From positions 17,999 to 81,998 of the forward strand of contig JACRCX010000133.1 in the NCBI GenBank assembly GCA_016218815.1: a DNA stretch of 64,000 nt, written 5' to 3'. The stretch is from Deltaproteobacteria bacterium (GTDB lineage: Bacteria > Myxococcota_A > Polyangia > DRWM01 > JAAZOP01). The notes under the pieces were generated by a model, which was given only the letters and a program-made list of their open reading frames with translations, searched no databases and was not told the origin of the DNA. This document shows positions 44,875 to 53,132 of this stretch, one piece after another. The position numbers were made by a program, and so were the translations under genes. How positions within the stretch are numbered: the first letter of the stretch is position 1; every line of letters starts with the position of its first letter.

Positions 44875-45678
44875 CTAGAAGTACAGGATGGCGCCGAGGT
44901 TGAACGTGCCGCCGCCCTGAAGGTCGGTGCACTCGCCGCTCTCGTTGCAGTTGCCGTCGTTCCACATCGGGTCGAGCGCATACTGGGGATCGGACGGGCG
45001 ATCGTTGACGCGCTGCCGGACGAAGCCGCGGAGGTCGGCGACGAGCGCCAGCGACGGGATCAGCCGCCACTCCACGCCGATCCCGCCCATCGCGCCCACG
45101 TACCACGGCTCGTCGATCCGCTCGCCCTCGCCGACCCGCGCCCAGGCCGCGCCGACGCCGGTGGAGAGGAACAGGCGGAACGGCGAGTCCCAGTGGCCGA
45201 AGAACCACAGGACGGAGAACTCGAGCGGCACCTCCTCGCGCGTCGCACCCGCGAAGCCCTCGCCGATGTAGTAGTCGGCGCCCAGCTCGAACGCGAAGTT
45301 CGGGAACGAGTGGAAGCGGATGAAACCGCCGGCGCCGCCCATTCCGGTGGCTTCGGAGCCGGTGATGCCGGCGTTGGCGCGCCCGCCGATCCCGATCTCC
45401 GACTGGAACGGGTTCTCCTCGACGGGCAGAGGCGCCGCCTGGATGGCCACCGTCTGCACCGGCACGGCGCGCACCGTCACGATCGGGATGGGAGGAGGGG
45501 TGTAGACGTAGACGGGGGGAGGCGCCGGCTGGTAGACGATGACGGGCGGCGCGGGGACCGCGACATAGCCGCCGATGCTCACGCCGACGCTTCCGCCGAT
45601 GTAGACCTGGGCATCCGCATCGGGGGCCATGAGCGGAACGCTTGCGAGGGCCACGAGCAGGGAAAACGTCTTCGCCAT
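44875..45678 (-). CDS. Small outer-membrane beta-barrel protein
   Basis: 267 residues. Signal peptide FSLLVALASVPLMAPDADA, a Pro/Val-rich segment (residues ~30-75), then a barrel-like region (FAFELGADYYIGEG, FRLFLSTGVGAAWARVGEG, WRLIPSLALVADLRGF) and C-terminal GTFNLGAILYF ending in Phe, as in barrel-assembly signals. No specific family recognised. ATG at 45678 has GGGAGG upstream, and a promoter is visible at 45703-45732. It is convergent with the PilZ gene. Confidence 0.72.
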   Translation of the reverse strand: MAKTFSLLVALASVPLMAPDADAQVYIGGSVGVSIGGYVAVPAPPVIVYQPAPPPVYVYTPPPIPIVTVRAVPVQTVAIQAAPLPVEENPFQSEIGIGGRANAGITGSEATGMGGAGGFIRFHSFPNFAFELGADYYIGEGFAGATREEVPLEFSVLWFFGHWDSPFRLFLSTGVGAAWARVGEGERIDEPWYVGAMGGIGVEWRLIPSLALVADLRGFVRQRVNDRPSDPQYALDPMWNDGNCNESGECTDLQGGGTFNLGAILYF

Positions 45679-45702
45679 CGCTGCACCTCCCACCGGGGGA
45701 TC

Positions 45703-45732
45703 ATTCTGGACCCGGCGGCATTGGGGTGTCAA
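45703..45732 (-). promoter_or_regulatory. Sigma-70-type promoter of the small barrel gene
   Basis: On the minus strand, TTGACA (45727-45732), 18-nt spacer, CAGAAT (45703-45708), 25 nt before the start codon. The surrounding 235-nt gap (45679-45913) holds nothing else recognisable. Confidence 0.5.
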
Positions 45733-45913
45733 TGCGACTGTCGTGCCATCGATGCCGCGACCTACTGGAGACCGCAGTAGTTGAATTGTATAGTGAGTCT
45801 GTGGCATTGCAACGTCGTTGGCGCTGGACGCCAACCCATCCTGTGTACGGCTCTCGCCAGACGGTCCGCCGGGCTGTGGACGCCGGTTCACAAGGGCAGG
45901 CCCCCCGCACGAC

Positions 45914-46393
45914 TCATGGTCGATTCGGAAGGTCCGGAACGCGCATCCCCGACCAGGCGCCGCAGGCCGCGCAAAAGTATTCGATCACGTCGCCGGGTTC
46001 GGCGCCCGCCGCCGCGGGCTCCATGGGGCGTTCGTCGAAGTTGTGGCCCTCGCAGGACGGGCATCGGGAGGCGCGGCCCGGGCGCAGGCGGTAGTGGCCG
46101 GCGCGCCGTTGCACGAGGCCGTCCTCGATCAGCATTTCCAGCAATGGCGCGAGGAATCCCGCGCGTTCGGGCGAGGGAGGTCCGTCCAGTCCGGACCGGT
46201 GTTCGAGGTCCTTGAGGGTCCTTCCGGAGCGCCAGGGCAGGCAGCGCCCGCTGCGCCGCATGGTTTCCAGGAGGTGCAGCCTGGCGAGAGAGACGAGGCG
46301 GGCCCCCGTGCGGCGCAGGTCGTTGGCGGCCTTGCGTGCGTCCCGGGCTCGTCCTTGCGGCTGGTCTGCGTTCCCGTCGGCATGTCGGCCCAT
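45914..46393 (-). CDS. Hypothetical winged-helix/zinc-ribbon protein
   Basis: 159 residues, unknown function. The N-terminal half contains a helical segment RLVSLARLHLLETMRRSGRC and LLEMLIEDGLVQRRAGHYRL that reads like a winged-helix DNA-binding fold. The C-terminal half has CPSCEGHNF and, 30 residues later, FCAACGAW, a four-Cys zinc ribbon. Basic overall, so nucleic-acid binding is plausible. ATG at 46393 was chosen; the frame is open much further but overlaps the divergent metalloprotease as a shadow. No operon partner. Confidence 0.6.
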   Translation of the reverse strand: MGRHADGNADQPQGRARDARKAANDLRRTGARLVSLARLHLLETMRRSGRCLPWRSGRTLKDLEHRSGLDGPPSPERAGFLAPLLEMLIEDGLVQRRAGHYRLRPGRASRCPSCEGHNFDERPMEPAAAGAEPGDVIEYFCAACGAWSGMRVPDLPNRP

Positions 46394-46513
46394 CGAGCGC
46401 TCCCGGGGGGCATCCAACCACGGTCCGCGCCTCTCGACAAGTGGCTCCGGGGGTGTCATGGATCGGGGTCGAGAGGGGGGAACCGGGTGCGGGGGGGGAG
46501 GAGCGAGGCGATC

Positions 46514-47326
46514 GTGCCGCGCGGGAACGAGCGAAACGACGTGGACGGCGCGATGGAGCGTGTGCTCCGCCGGCTGGACGCGCACGACCTGGACGGCGCG
46601 CGCCGCGAGGTCGACCGCATGGCGGAGCGCCACGGCACCTCCCCCGAGGTGCTGTACGTGCGTGGACTGCTGCGGCTGGAGGAGGAGGACGAGGAACGGG
46701 CCGTGGAGCTGCTGACGCAGGCGTTCCGGCAGGATCCGACGCTCGTGGATGCCGGCCTCACGGCGCTGGATCTTCTGGACGACGACGATCCGGGGAAGGT
46801 CGCGGACCTGGGCGATCGATTGCGGGCCGCGGAGCTGACGGTGGAGGAGCGGGCGGACGTGGTCTACCGCGCGGCGGTGGCGCGGGAGGCGATGCACGAG
46901 GAGGACGCGGCGCGGGAGCTGTTCGTCGAGGTGTGGGAGCTGGACCGGCGGCGCCGGCGGCGGCGCGGGGTTCCCCATGTCTCCGTGCAGAAGTTCGGCC
47001 GGATGGTGCAGGAGGCGATCGCTCAGCTCCCTGACCCGATCCGGCTGCGGATCGAGCACGTGCCGATCATCGTGCAGGACCGGCCGGACCGCGAGGTCGT
47101 GGAGCAGGGGTTTGATCCTCGGTCGCTCGGGATGTTCGACGGGGTACCGTACGCGGACCAGGGTCCGCCGACGTTGACCCGGATCCTGGTCTTCCAGCGC
47201 AACGTCGAGGACTGCGTCGAGAACGAGTCCGAGCTGGAGGACGAGGTGTACGTCACGCTGCTGCACGAGACCGGACATTTCTTCGGTCTTTCGGAGGAGG
47301 ACCTGGCCCTGCGCGGCCTCGCTTGA
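46514..47326 (+). CDS. Minimal zincin-type metallopeptidase with N-terminal TPR-like region
   Basis: 270 residues. The first ~130 residues form a helical tetratricopeptide-like region (AMERVLRRLDAHDLDGARRE, EVLYVRGLLRLEEEDEERAV). The C-terminal ~130 residues match the Zincin_1 (DUF1025) family: IRIEHVPI-like strand, ILVFQRNVEDC, and the active site HETGHFFGLSEEDL (His251, Glu252, His255). No signal peptide, so probably cytoplasmic. The start is ambiguous: GTG at 46514 has AGGAG about ten bases upstream; GTG 46541 and ATG 46553 are in frame. Substrate unknown. Confidence 0.8.
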   Translation: MPRGNERNDVDGAMERVLRRLDAHDLDGARREVDRMAERHGTSPEVLYVRGLLRLEEEDEERAVELLTQAFRQDPTLVDAGLTALDLLDDDDPGKVADLGDRLRAAELTVEERADVVYRAAVAREAMHEEDAARELFVEVWELDRRRRRRRGVPHVSVQKFGRMVQEAIAQLPDPIRLRIEHVPIIVQDRPDREVVEQGFDPRSLGMFDGVPYADQGPPTLTRILVFQRNVEDCVENESELEDEVYVTLLHETGHFFGLSEEDLALRGLA

Positions 47327-47328
47327 GC

Positions 47329-48126
47329 GTGCCCGCCATCGTTTCCGCTTCCCGTCGCACCGATCTGCCCGGCTTCCACGCGGCGTGGCTGATCGAACGG
47401 CTGCGGCGGTTCCGCCGGCCGCCGGAGGCGCTGTTCCTGTGGACGAAGCACCCGGCGGCGGTGGGGCGCCCGGGCCCGCTGCGCGAGGCGATCCGGCGGC
47501 TGCCCAACGTCTTCGTCCACCTCACGATCACCGGTCTGGGCGCGGGGCCGCTGGAGCCCCGGGCGCCGGGCTGGGAGGACGCGCTGGCGGAGGTTCCCGA
47601 GCTGATCGAGTCGTTGGGAGGGGATGCGCGCCGGGTGCTCTGGCGCTTCGATCCGGTGATTCCGGGCCGTTCGTCGCGCGACGTCTTCGTCCGGCTGGCG
47701 TCGCGCCTGGGGGCGCTCGGCGTGCGCCGAGTCATCTCGTCCTTCCTCTCGACCATGTCGCTCAAGGGGTCGCTGTTGCCGCAGTACGCGCCTTTCGGGC
47801 TCGCGCCGCCGCCGGTGGCGGAGCGGGTGGACTGGGCCGCGGCGCTGGCGGCGTCGGCCGGCGCCGAAGGGCTCGAGCTGCGTCTGTGCTGCCAGCCGAA
47901 GGTCGTGGAGCGGGTGGCGGGGGCCGTGCGGGCCGCGTCGTGCATCGACGCCGAGCTGGCGACGGCGTTGCACCCCGAAGGGCGGCGCATCGCCGCGGCG
48001 AAGGACCCGACCCAGCGTCGCCACTGCGGCTGCGCCCCGTCGCTCGACGTGGGCGACTACGTCCGGCACCTGTGCCGCACGGGTTGCGCGTATTGCTATT
48101 CCAAGGCGGCCGTTCCCTTTTCTTGA
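47329..48126 (+). CDS. DUF1848 family protein
   Basis: 265 residues of a widespread conserved family of unknown biochemical role. Typical N-terminus PAIVSASRRTDLPGFHAAWL and C-terminal Cys cluster RHCGCAPSLDVGDY...LCRTGCAYCY, which in this family has been suggested to bind metal or Fe-S; no radical-SAM CxxxCxxC is seen. GTG at 47329 was chosen because homologues begin just before SASRRTD; a TTG at 47323 overlapping the previous stop is possible. It is coupled to the metallopeptidase gene. Confidence 0.8.
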   Translation: MPAIVSASRRTDLPGFHAAWLIERLRRFRRPPEALFLWTKHPAAVGRPGPLREAIRRLPNVFVHLTITGLGAGPLEPRAPGWEDALAEVPELIESLGGDARRVLWRFDPVIPGRSSRDVFVRLASRLGALGVRRVISSFLSTMSLKGSLLPQYAPFGLAPPPVAERVDWAAALAASAGAEGLELRLCCQPKVVERVAGAVRAASCIDAELATALHPEGRRIAAAKDPTQRRHCGCAPSLDVGDYVRHLCRTGCAYCYSKAAVPFS

Positions 48127-48194
48127 CATGAGGGGGCCGGACGAAGAGTATCCGGCGAACGTCGGGGGGCCTGCGCTGCAGGGGAGGTGGGAGG

Positions 48195-48551
48195 ATGGCG
48201 GAGAATATGGCGGCGCCCGAGCTGCGGTTGAGCATCCAGTACGAGATCTCGGCGGACGAGGGGAGCGACGCTCCCGTCGTCCGCAGCGCGGTCCTGCGCC
48301 GGCTCGGGTCCGTGGGGCTCGTGGTCCAGGACGATCAGCCGCCGAAGGTGGGCGAGCGGGTGACGGTGGCGTTGAGCACGCCGGACGGCACCCTGCGTTT
48401 CGGTGCGCAGGTCATCGTTCGTCTTCGGGGACCGGGGGCGGCGCCCTGGGGGTTCGGGGCGCAGATTGCCGACGTCGACGAGGCGCTGGCGGGGCGCCTG
48501 CTGGCCGTCCGGCTCGCGGCGGGCCAGCCGTTGGCGGCGGCCGTCCAGTAG
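48195..48551 (+). CDS. Small PilZ-like domain protein
   Basis: 118 residues with the strand pattern of a single PilZ-like domain (RSAVLRRLGSVGLVVQ, VGERVTVALSTPDG, GFGAQIADVDEAL). The RxxxR element is missing and the second motif is reduced to LGSVG, so c-di-GMP binding is doubtful. ATG at 48195 has GGGAGG upstream. It lies 6 nt before an ABC ATPase gene, presumably in one operon. Confidence 0.6.
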   Translation: MAENMAAPELRLSIQYEISADEGSDAPVVRSAVLRRLGSVGLVVQDDQPPKVGERVTVALSTPDGTLRFGAQVIVRLRGPGAAPWGFGAQIADVDEALAGRLLAVRLAAGQPLAAAVQ

Positions 48552-48557
48552 CCACCG

Positions 48558-49508
48558 ATGTCCGCGGACATTCCGGCCGTCGTCGTCCGCGGGTTCGCCA
48601 AGACATTTCGAACGCAGTGGCTGCGCCGGCGCGTGACCGCGGTGCGCGACGTGTCGTTCGAGGTCTCGCGGGGGGAGATCTTCGGCCTGCTGGGTCCCAA
48701 CGGTGCCGGCAAGACGACGACGATCAAGATGCTGCTCGGACTGGTCGCGCCGGACCGGGGCTCGGCGGAGATCCTCGGAGTTCCCGTGCCGCGCAAGGAG
48801 TCCCGGGCGAAGCTGGGCTTCCTGCCGGAGAACCCGTATTTCTACGACCACCTGTCGCCGCGCGAGCTTCTGGACGACTACGGCCGCCTGTTCGGCCTGC
48901 CAGCCGCGGAGCGCCGCAAGCGTACTGGGGAGCTGCTGGAGCGGCTGGGGATCGCGGCGCTGGGGGGCCGTCCCATCCGGAAGCTCTCCAAGGGCCAGGT
49001 GCAGCGCGTGGGCATGGCCCAGGCGCTGATTTCCGACCCGGAGCTGCTGATCCTGGACGAGCCGATGTCCGGGCTGGATCCGATCGGGAGGAAGGAGTTC
49101 CGGGACATCCTGCTGGAGCGGGCGCGGGAGGGGGCGACGGTGATGTTCTCGTCGCACATCCTGCCCGACGTGGAGATGATCGCGGAGCGGGTGGCGATCA
49201 TCCACGAGGGGGTGGTGGCGGACCAGGGGGCGATGGGCGAGCTGTTGCAGCGGGAGGCGACGGGGGTCGACGTCGGGGCGACGGGGCTCCCGGTCGAGCT
49301 GGCGGGGAAGCTGGCGGCGCTGGCGGCGAGCCACGAGCGGCGGGGTGAAGCCGACCATTTCGTGGCGCCGAGCGAGGCCGCGGCGGCGGAGCTGGTGCGG
49401 GAGATCGTGACGGCCGGGGGTCACCTGGTGGAGGTCGTTCCGCGCCGGGGAACGCTGGAGGACCTGCTGTTGCGGCTGGCGAAGCGGCGGGACGAGCCGG
49501 AAGCCTGA
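48558..49508 (+). CDS. ABC transporter ATP-binding protein
   Basis: 316-residue cytoplasmic ATPase subunit of an ABC-2-type (drug, polysaccharide or lipid export) transporter. Walker A GPNGAGKTTTIKM, signature LSKGQVQRVGMAQAL, Walker B LLILDEPMSGLDP and the H-loop FSSHILPDV are all present. The ~105 C-terminal residues form the additional domain usual for this subgroup. No permease gene lies on either side, so the partner must be elsewhere. Start ATG 48558. Confidence 0.9.
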   Translation: MSADIPAVVVRGFAKTFRTQWLRRRVTAVRDVSFEVSRGEIFGLLGPNGAGKTTTIKMLLGLVAPDRGSAEILGVPVPRKESRAKLGFLPENPYFYDHLSPRELLDDYGRLFGLPAAERRKRTGELLERLGIAALGGRPIRKLSKGQVQRVGMAQALISDPELLILDEPMSGLDPIGRKEFRDILLERAREGATVMFSSHILPDVEMIAERVAIIHEGVVADQGAMGELLQREATGVDVGATGLPVELAGKLAALAASHERRGEADHFVAPSEAAAAELVREIVTAGGHLVEVVPRRGTLEDLLLRLAKRRDEPEA

Positions 49509-49666
49509 ATCGGGGGGAGGCGTCGGCCGTCCGAGGGCGGCATGTTCGGGTTGCCGCTCGCTGCGTTCCATGTCAGAGTGCCGATCGTCGGATTTCGGGG
49601 CAGCGATCGCTGCCGGGCAGAGCCTGCGGGTGTGCCGCAGAGCGAAGCGAAGGGAGGAGCAAGAAC

Positions 49667-50926
49667 ATGAATCGTCGGATCCTGGTTCTCGGACTGGCGC
49701 TGGCCGCCGCGGTGGGGGTCGGGTTCGCGGCCGTGTCGTGCAACTTCGCCGACGCGGTGACGTGCGACAACAACGAGCTGAACCTGACGGCCGGAACGCA
49801 CGGCGACTTCGGGTCCGACGCCGGCGCCCAGAAGATCGAGGCGTTTTTCGACGCCACGATCGCGGTGCAGAACAAGGCGCACGCGCTGATGAGCGCCCTG
49901 ACCACGGCCTGCATGAACATCGGCCGGGCCATCAACCTGACGGACGGCGAGATGCAGCCGACGGGTTCGGAGCCCAGCGATGCGCAGCGCATCGAGGCCG
50001 CGTGCACGCCCGTGGCGGCCGCGATCCGGGAGACCATCCAGCAGGCGATCCCGTCCGGCGCGTTCCTCTCGTTGCAGGTCACGCCGCCGCAGTGCGACGC
50101 GAGCCTCACGGCGTACGCCAACTGCGCCGCGGGCTGCGAGGTCTCGGTGACGCCGGGCGAGCTGGACGTGGTTTGCGAGCCGGGCAGGTTCGGTATCGGC
50201 GAGTGCGGCGGGTCGTGCAGCGGCGAGTGCTGGGTCGACGCGTCCGCCGGCTGTACCGGCCAGTGCTCGGCGCAGTGCACCGGCACCTGCGGCGGGACCT
50301 GCTACGGAAACTGTACCGGCACCTGTGACGTGTACGACGGGAGCGGCAACTGCGCCGGCCTCTGCTCGGCGCAGTGCACCGGTACCTGCGAAGGGAGCTG
50401 TACCGGCGCCTGCACCGGGGAGTGCTGGGCGGACGTCGACGCGCACTGCGCCGGCGAGTGCCACGGCTCGTGCGACATCGAGTGGCGGCCGCCGCAGTGC
50501 GAGGTGTACGCGCGCCCGCCCGAGATCGACGCCGACTGCCATGCGTCCTGCGAGGCGCGGGTGAACGCCAGTCTCAGCTGCACGCCCGGGTCGGTCACCG
50601 TCAACTACGGCCTGCTGGGAGGGAATGCCGCGGCCCAGACGCGGTTCCAGGCCCTGGTGACGGCGCTGCGCGCCAACTACGGCGCCGTGCTGCTGGCCGC
50701 GAGAGACGCGGGCGCCGCGATTGTCGACCTGGTCGAATCGTTCTTCGACGCCCTGGACGGCATCGCCAGCGCGGCCGCGACCGCGGTGGATGCCGCGGCG
50801 TGCGCGCTGCGTGCGTTCCAGGTGTCCTTCGAGGTCTCCGCGACGTTCAGCGCCTCCGCGACGGCGTGCGGCGGCATGACCGCGGCGGTCACCGTGGAGG
50901 GCAGCGCGAGCGTCGGCGGATCGTAG
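49667..50926 (+). CDS. Lipoprotein with Cys-Xaa-Gly-Xaa-Cys repeat domain
   Basis: 419-residue lipoprotein (lipobox AVSC after LGLALAAAVGVGFA). The centre (residues ~180-285, nt ~50200-50520) is a striking array with Cys about every fourth residue: CTGQCSAQCTGTCGGTC, CTGTCEGSCTGACTGEC, and a second block with CAGECHGSC. It is flanked by helical Ala-rich segments, the first around residues 60-120, the second near 335-400. Such regular CxxxC arrays could form stacked disulfides or bind metal; function is unknown. ATG 49667 has GGGAGGAG upstream. Confidence 0.75.
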   Translation: MNRRILVLGLALAAAVGVGFAAVSCNFADAVTCDNNELNLTAGTHGDFGSDAGAQKIEAFFDATIAVQNKAHALMSALTTACMNIGRAINLTDGEMQPTGSEPSDAQRIEAACTPVAAAIRETIQQAIPSGAFLSLQVTPPQCDASLTAYANCAAGCEVSVTPGELDVVCEPGRFGIGECGGSCSGECWVDASAGCTGQCSAQCTGTCGGTCYGNCTGTCDVYDGSGNCAGLCSAQCTGTCEGSCTGACTGECWADVDAHCAGECHGSCDIEWRPPQCEVYARPPEIDADCHASCEARVNASLSCTPGSVTVNYGLLGGNAAAQTRFQALVTALRANYGAVLLAARDAGAAIVDLVESFFDALDGIASAAATAVDAAACALRAFQVSFEVSATFSASATACGGMTAAVTVEGSASVGGS

Positions 50927-50960
50927 GCCCACCACCCGGGGAGTCCGGGACCACCCCCAC

Positions 50961-51060
50961 AACCGAACCGCGCCCTTCAGGGCGCGGCTCCAAGCCGCGG
51001 GCTGAAGCCCGCGGTTCGGATGCAGGCGGACACGCCCGCTCGCTGAAGCCCGCGGTTCGG
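50961..51060. repeat. GC-rich hairpin element, GAACCGCGGGCTTCAG family, intergenic full copy
   Basis: CCGAACCGCGCCCTTCAGGG, then CGCGGCT, is followed by AGCCGCGGGCTGAAGCCCGC, then GGTTCGG, and by a third half copy CGCTGAAGCCCGCGGTTCGG. Each half is a near-perfect palindrome. It fills most of the gap between the Cys-rich lipoprotein and the next membrane-protein gene. Confidence 0.85.
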
Positions 51061-51133
51061 GGGGAGGGGCGGGTGTCCTCACGACGGCTATTGGACACGG
51101 CGGCCGTCCTTTGGAAGAATCGCCGTACAGGAA

Positions 51134-53065
51134 GTGGTGCTGCGCTTGAACCGACCCTCGCCCCTCGAAATCCAGGATGCCTTGTTCGGCGCGACCTTGC
51201 GGACGGTCACCTATGCGACGGCGGCCATCGCGCTCGTCGTTCTCGTGTCGCCGTGGCAGGCCGGCCCGGACGGCACGGCGTTCACCTGGGATCTTTGGTC
51301 GGGGCGAGAGGTGTTCTACCTGCTACCGGTCGTCGCCGGGGTCCTGTTGGCGGTGCTCGGGGCGATCGAGTCCGTTCCGGGCGTGGCGCTGGGTGGAGGG
51401 GCGGCGGTCGCCGGGCTGGTGTGGATGGTCGCGTGCCCGGACGAGTTCGGACCGATCTTCGCCGCCTACGGGGCGGGCGCGGACGGGCGTGAAACGCTCG
51501 CGCAGGTCGCCTTGCCCCTGCTGCTCGGCGGGCTGGGCTGGCGCCTCGCCCTGCGCCAGTCCCTCGCGGCCCGCGTGGTCGTGGGACTTGGCGTTGCCGG
51601 CGTGATCGCGCTCTTCGCCGTTCCGATGGGCGACTCGGGAACGACGCTGTTCCAGGCGGGGGTGCTCGATCAAATCTCGACGGGCTCGACGGCGGCGATC
51701 CTCGCCGCGGCGCCTCTCGCGCTCACCGCGCTCGGCGCGCTGGCCTCGCTGGCGGCGCTGCTGCCGAGCCAGCCGGGCCGGGGCAGCCGGTCGGCGCTGT
51801 CGCTGGCCGCCTTCCACGTCGTCCTGGCCGCCGTCGCCTTCGGTCACGTGCTTCCCTTCGCCTCGACCCTCGGCGACATCCCCCTGACCTACGCCGCCTT
51901 CGCCGTGCCGCTGAAGCTCGGCGCGCTGTGGTGGACCGGGATGTTGTGGCTGGGCCTGGGTGCCGGGGTCGCCGGCGGTGCGGTGGAGGCGATGATCCAG
52001 CGTACGTCGCCGGCCTCGAGCCGACCCGCCCGTCCGGTCGGCCAGGTGCCGGGCTCGTCGCCCGCGACGCGTCCCGTGCTCGTCGGCGAGACGTTCGTCC
52101 CGGCCAAGGATTTGGCCCTGCCTCCCCCTGCCGCGGCGGCGCCGGAGCCGCTGGATCTGTCGCCCCTGCCGCCGCCGCCGGGCCTCGATGTGTTTTCCGG
52201 GCCTCTTGCCGCGCCGGTGGCCGCGGCGGCTCCCGATCCGGCCGAGTTGATCGAGTTGTCGCCTCGGCATGCGCTGCCGCTGCTGGAGACGCAAGATGCG
52301 GCGTTGCCGGCTGCCCCGGCCGTGGCCGCCCGGACGTCGAGCCCGGCGCTGAGTCCGTCGGTGCCGCCGCCAAGGCCGCCGTCCCGGCCGTCGCTCCCCG
52401 CCATGCCGCTGCCGCCGCCTTCGCGCACGTCGTCGCCGGCACTGCCCTTGCAGCCCCTGCCGCCGGCCTCTGCCGCATCGTCACCGGTGCAGCCGTCGTC
52501 CCCGTCGCCGTCATCCCAGCCGGTCACGGGCAGGCGTGCACCGGTGCACGCGCGCACGCTTCTGGGCGCTCCGGCCGTCCTGCCCGTCGCCGCGCACACG
52601 CCATCGGGGATGCCCACGCCGGGCGGATCCGGGCGGACCGGCGACACGTCGCTCGGGGTGCCCGCCATGAGGCCGAGGCTTCCGGGCGGGGCGCCGGCGC
52701 CGGCGCCCACGCCTCCCGGACCGCCGCCCGAGGTCTCGGGCCTGCGTTTCTGGCCGCCCGGGGCGGGATCCGCCCAGCCGCCGACCGCTCCGCCGCCTTC
52801 GGAGACCCCGGTGATGGGCGTCGAGGTCGGCGGGAGCCATCCCTTGCGCGCGACCCCGGAGGCCGGGACCGCGGTCGCGGGCGCCCGGCCCGGGCGCTAT
52901 CAGGTCGTCCAGGCGGGCTCGGGCCCTTCCCCGGTGCCCCGGGACGCGGCGGCCGGCGTCCGCCACCACGTGTCGTCGCTGCAACGGCAGCTCGCCCGAG
53001 GGGAGATCACGGCGGACGAGTACCAGAAGCGGTTGGACGAGCTGCTGAAGGCCGGGCGAGGGTAG
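51134..53065 (+). CDS. Membrane protein with proline-rich region and C-terminal SHOCT domain
   Basis: 643 residues. The first ~290 contain about eight TM helices (TVTYATAAIALVVLVSPW, EVFYLLPVVAGVLLAVLGAI, GVALGGGAAVAGLVWMVA and others). Residues ~300-580 are Pro/Ser/Ala-rich and disordered. The C-terminus QRQLARGEITADEYQKRLDEL is a clear SHOCT motif, a short helix found at the ends of many bacterial membrane proteins. Function unknown. The start is GTG at 51134 (or 51137), with weak ACAGGA upstream. Confidence 0.68.
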   Translation: MVLRLNRPSPLEIQDALFGATLRTVTYATAAIALVVLVSPWQAGPDGTAFTWDLWSGREVFYLLPVVAGVLLAVLGAIESVPGVALGGGAAVAGLVWMVACPDEFGPIFAAYGAGADGRETLAQVALPLLLGGLGWRLALRQSLAARVVVGLGVAGVIALFAVPMGDSGTTLFQAGVLDQISTGSTAAILAAAPLALTALGALASLAALLPSQPGRGSRSALSLAAFHVVLAAVAFGHVLPFASTLGDIPLTYAAFAVPLKLGALWWTGMLWLGLGAGVAGGAVEAMIQRTSPASSRPARPVGQVPGSSPATRPVLVGETFVPAKDLALPPPAAAAPEPLDLSPLPPPPGLDVFSGPLAAPVAAAAPDPAELIELSPRHALPLLETQDAALPAAPAVAARTSSPALSPSVPPPRPPSRPSLPAMPLPPPSRTSSPALPLQPLPPASAASSPVQPSSPSPSSQPVTGRRAPVHARTLLGAPAVLPVAAHTPSGMPTPGGSGRTGDTSLGVPAMRPRLPGGAPAPAPTPPGPPPEVSGLRFWPPGAGSAQPPTAPPPSETPVMGVEVGGSHPLRATPEAGTAVAGARPGRYQVVQAGSGPSPVPRDAAAGVRHHVSSLQRQLARGEITADEYQKRLDELLKAGRG

Positions 53066-53067
53066 GG

Positions 53068-53100
53068 CAGTTCTCAGTCGACAGTTCTCGGTTTTCAGCG
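53068..53100. repeat. Degraded TTTTCAG-type arm
   Basis: CAGTTCTCAGTCGACAGTTC, then TCGGTTTTCAG, between two convergent genes: an eroded single arm similar to the element at 4028-4230. Confidence 0.5.
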
Positions 53101-53132
53101 TCGGGCGCTGCCAGCCGCCGACCGGGGAGCAT

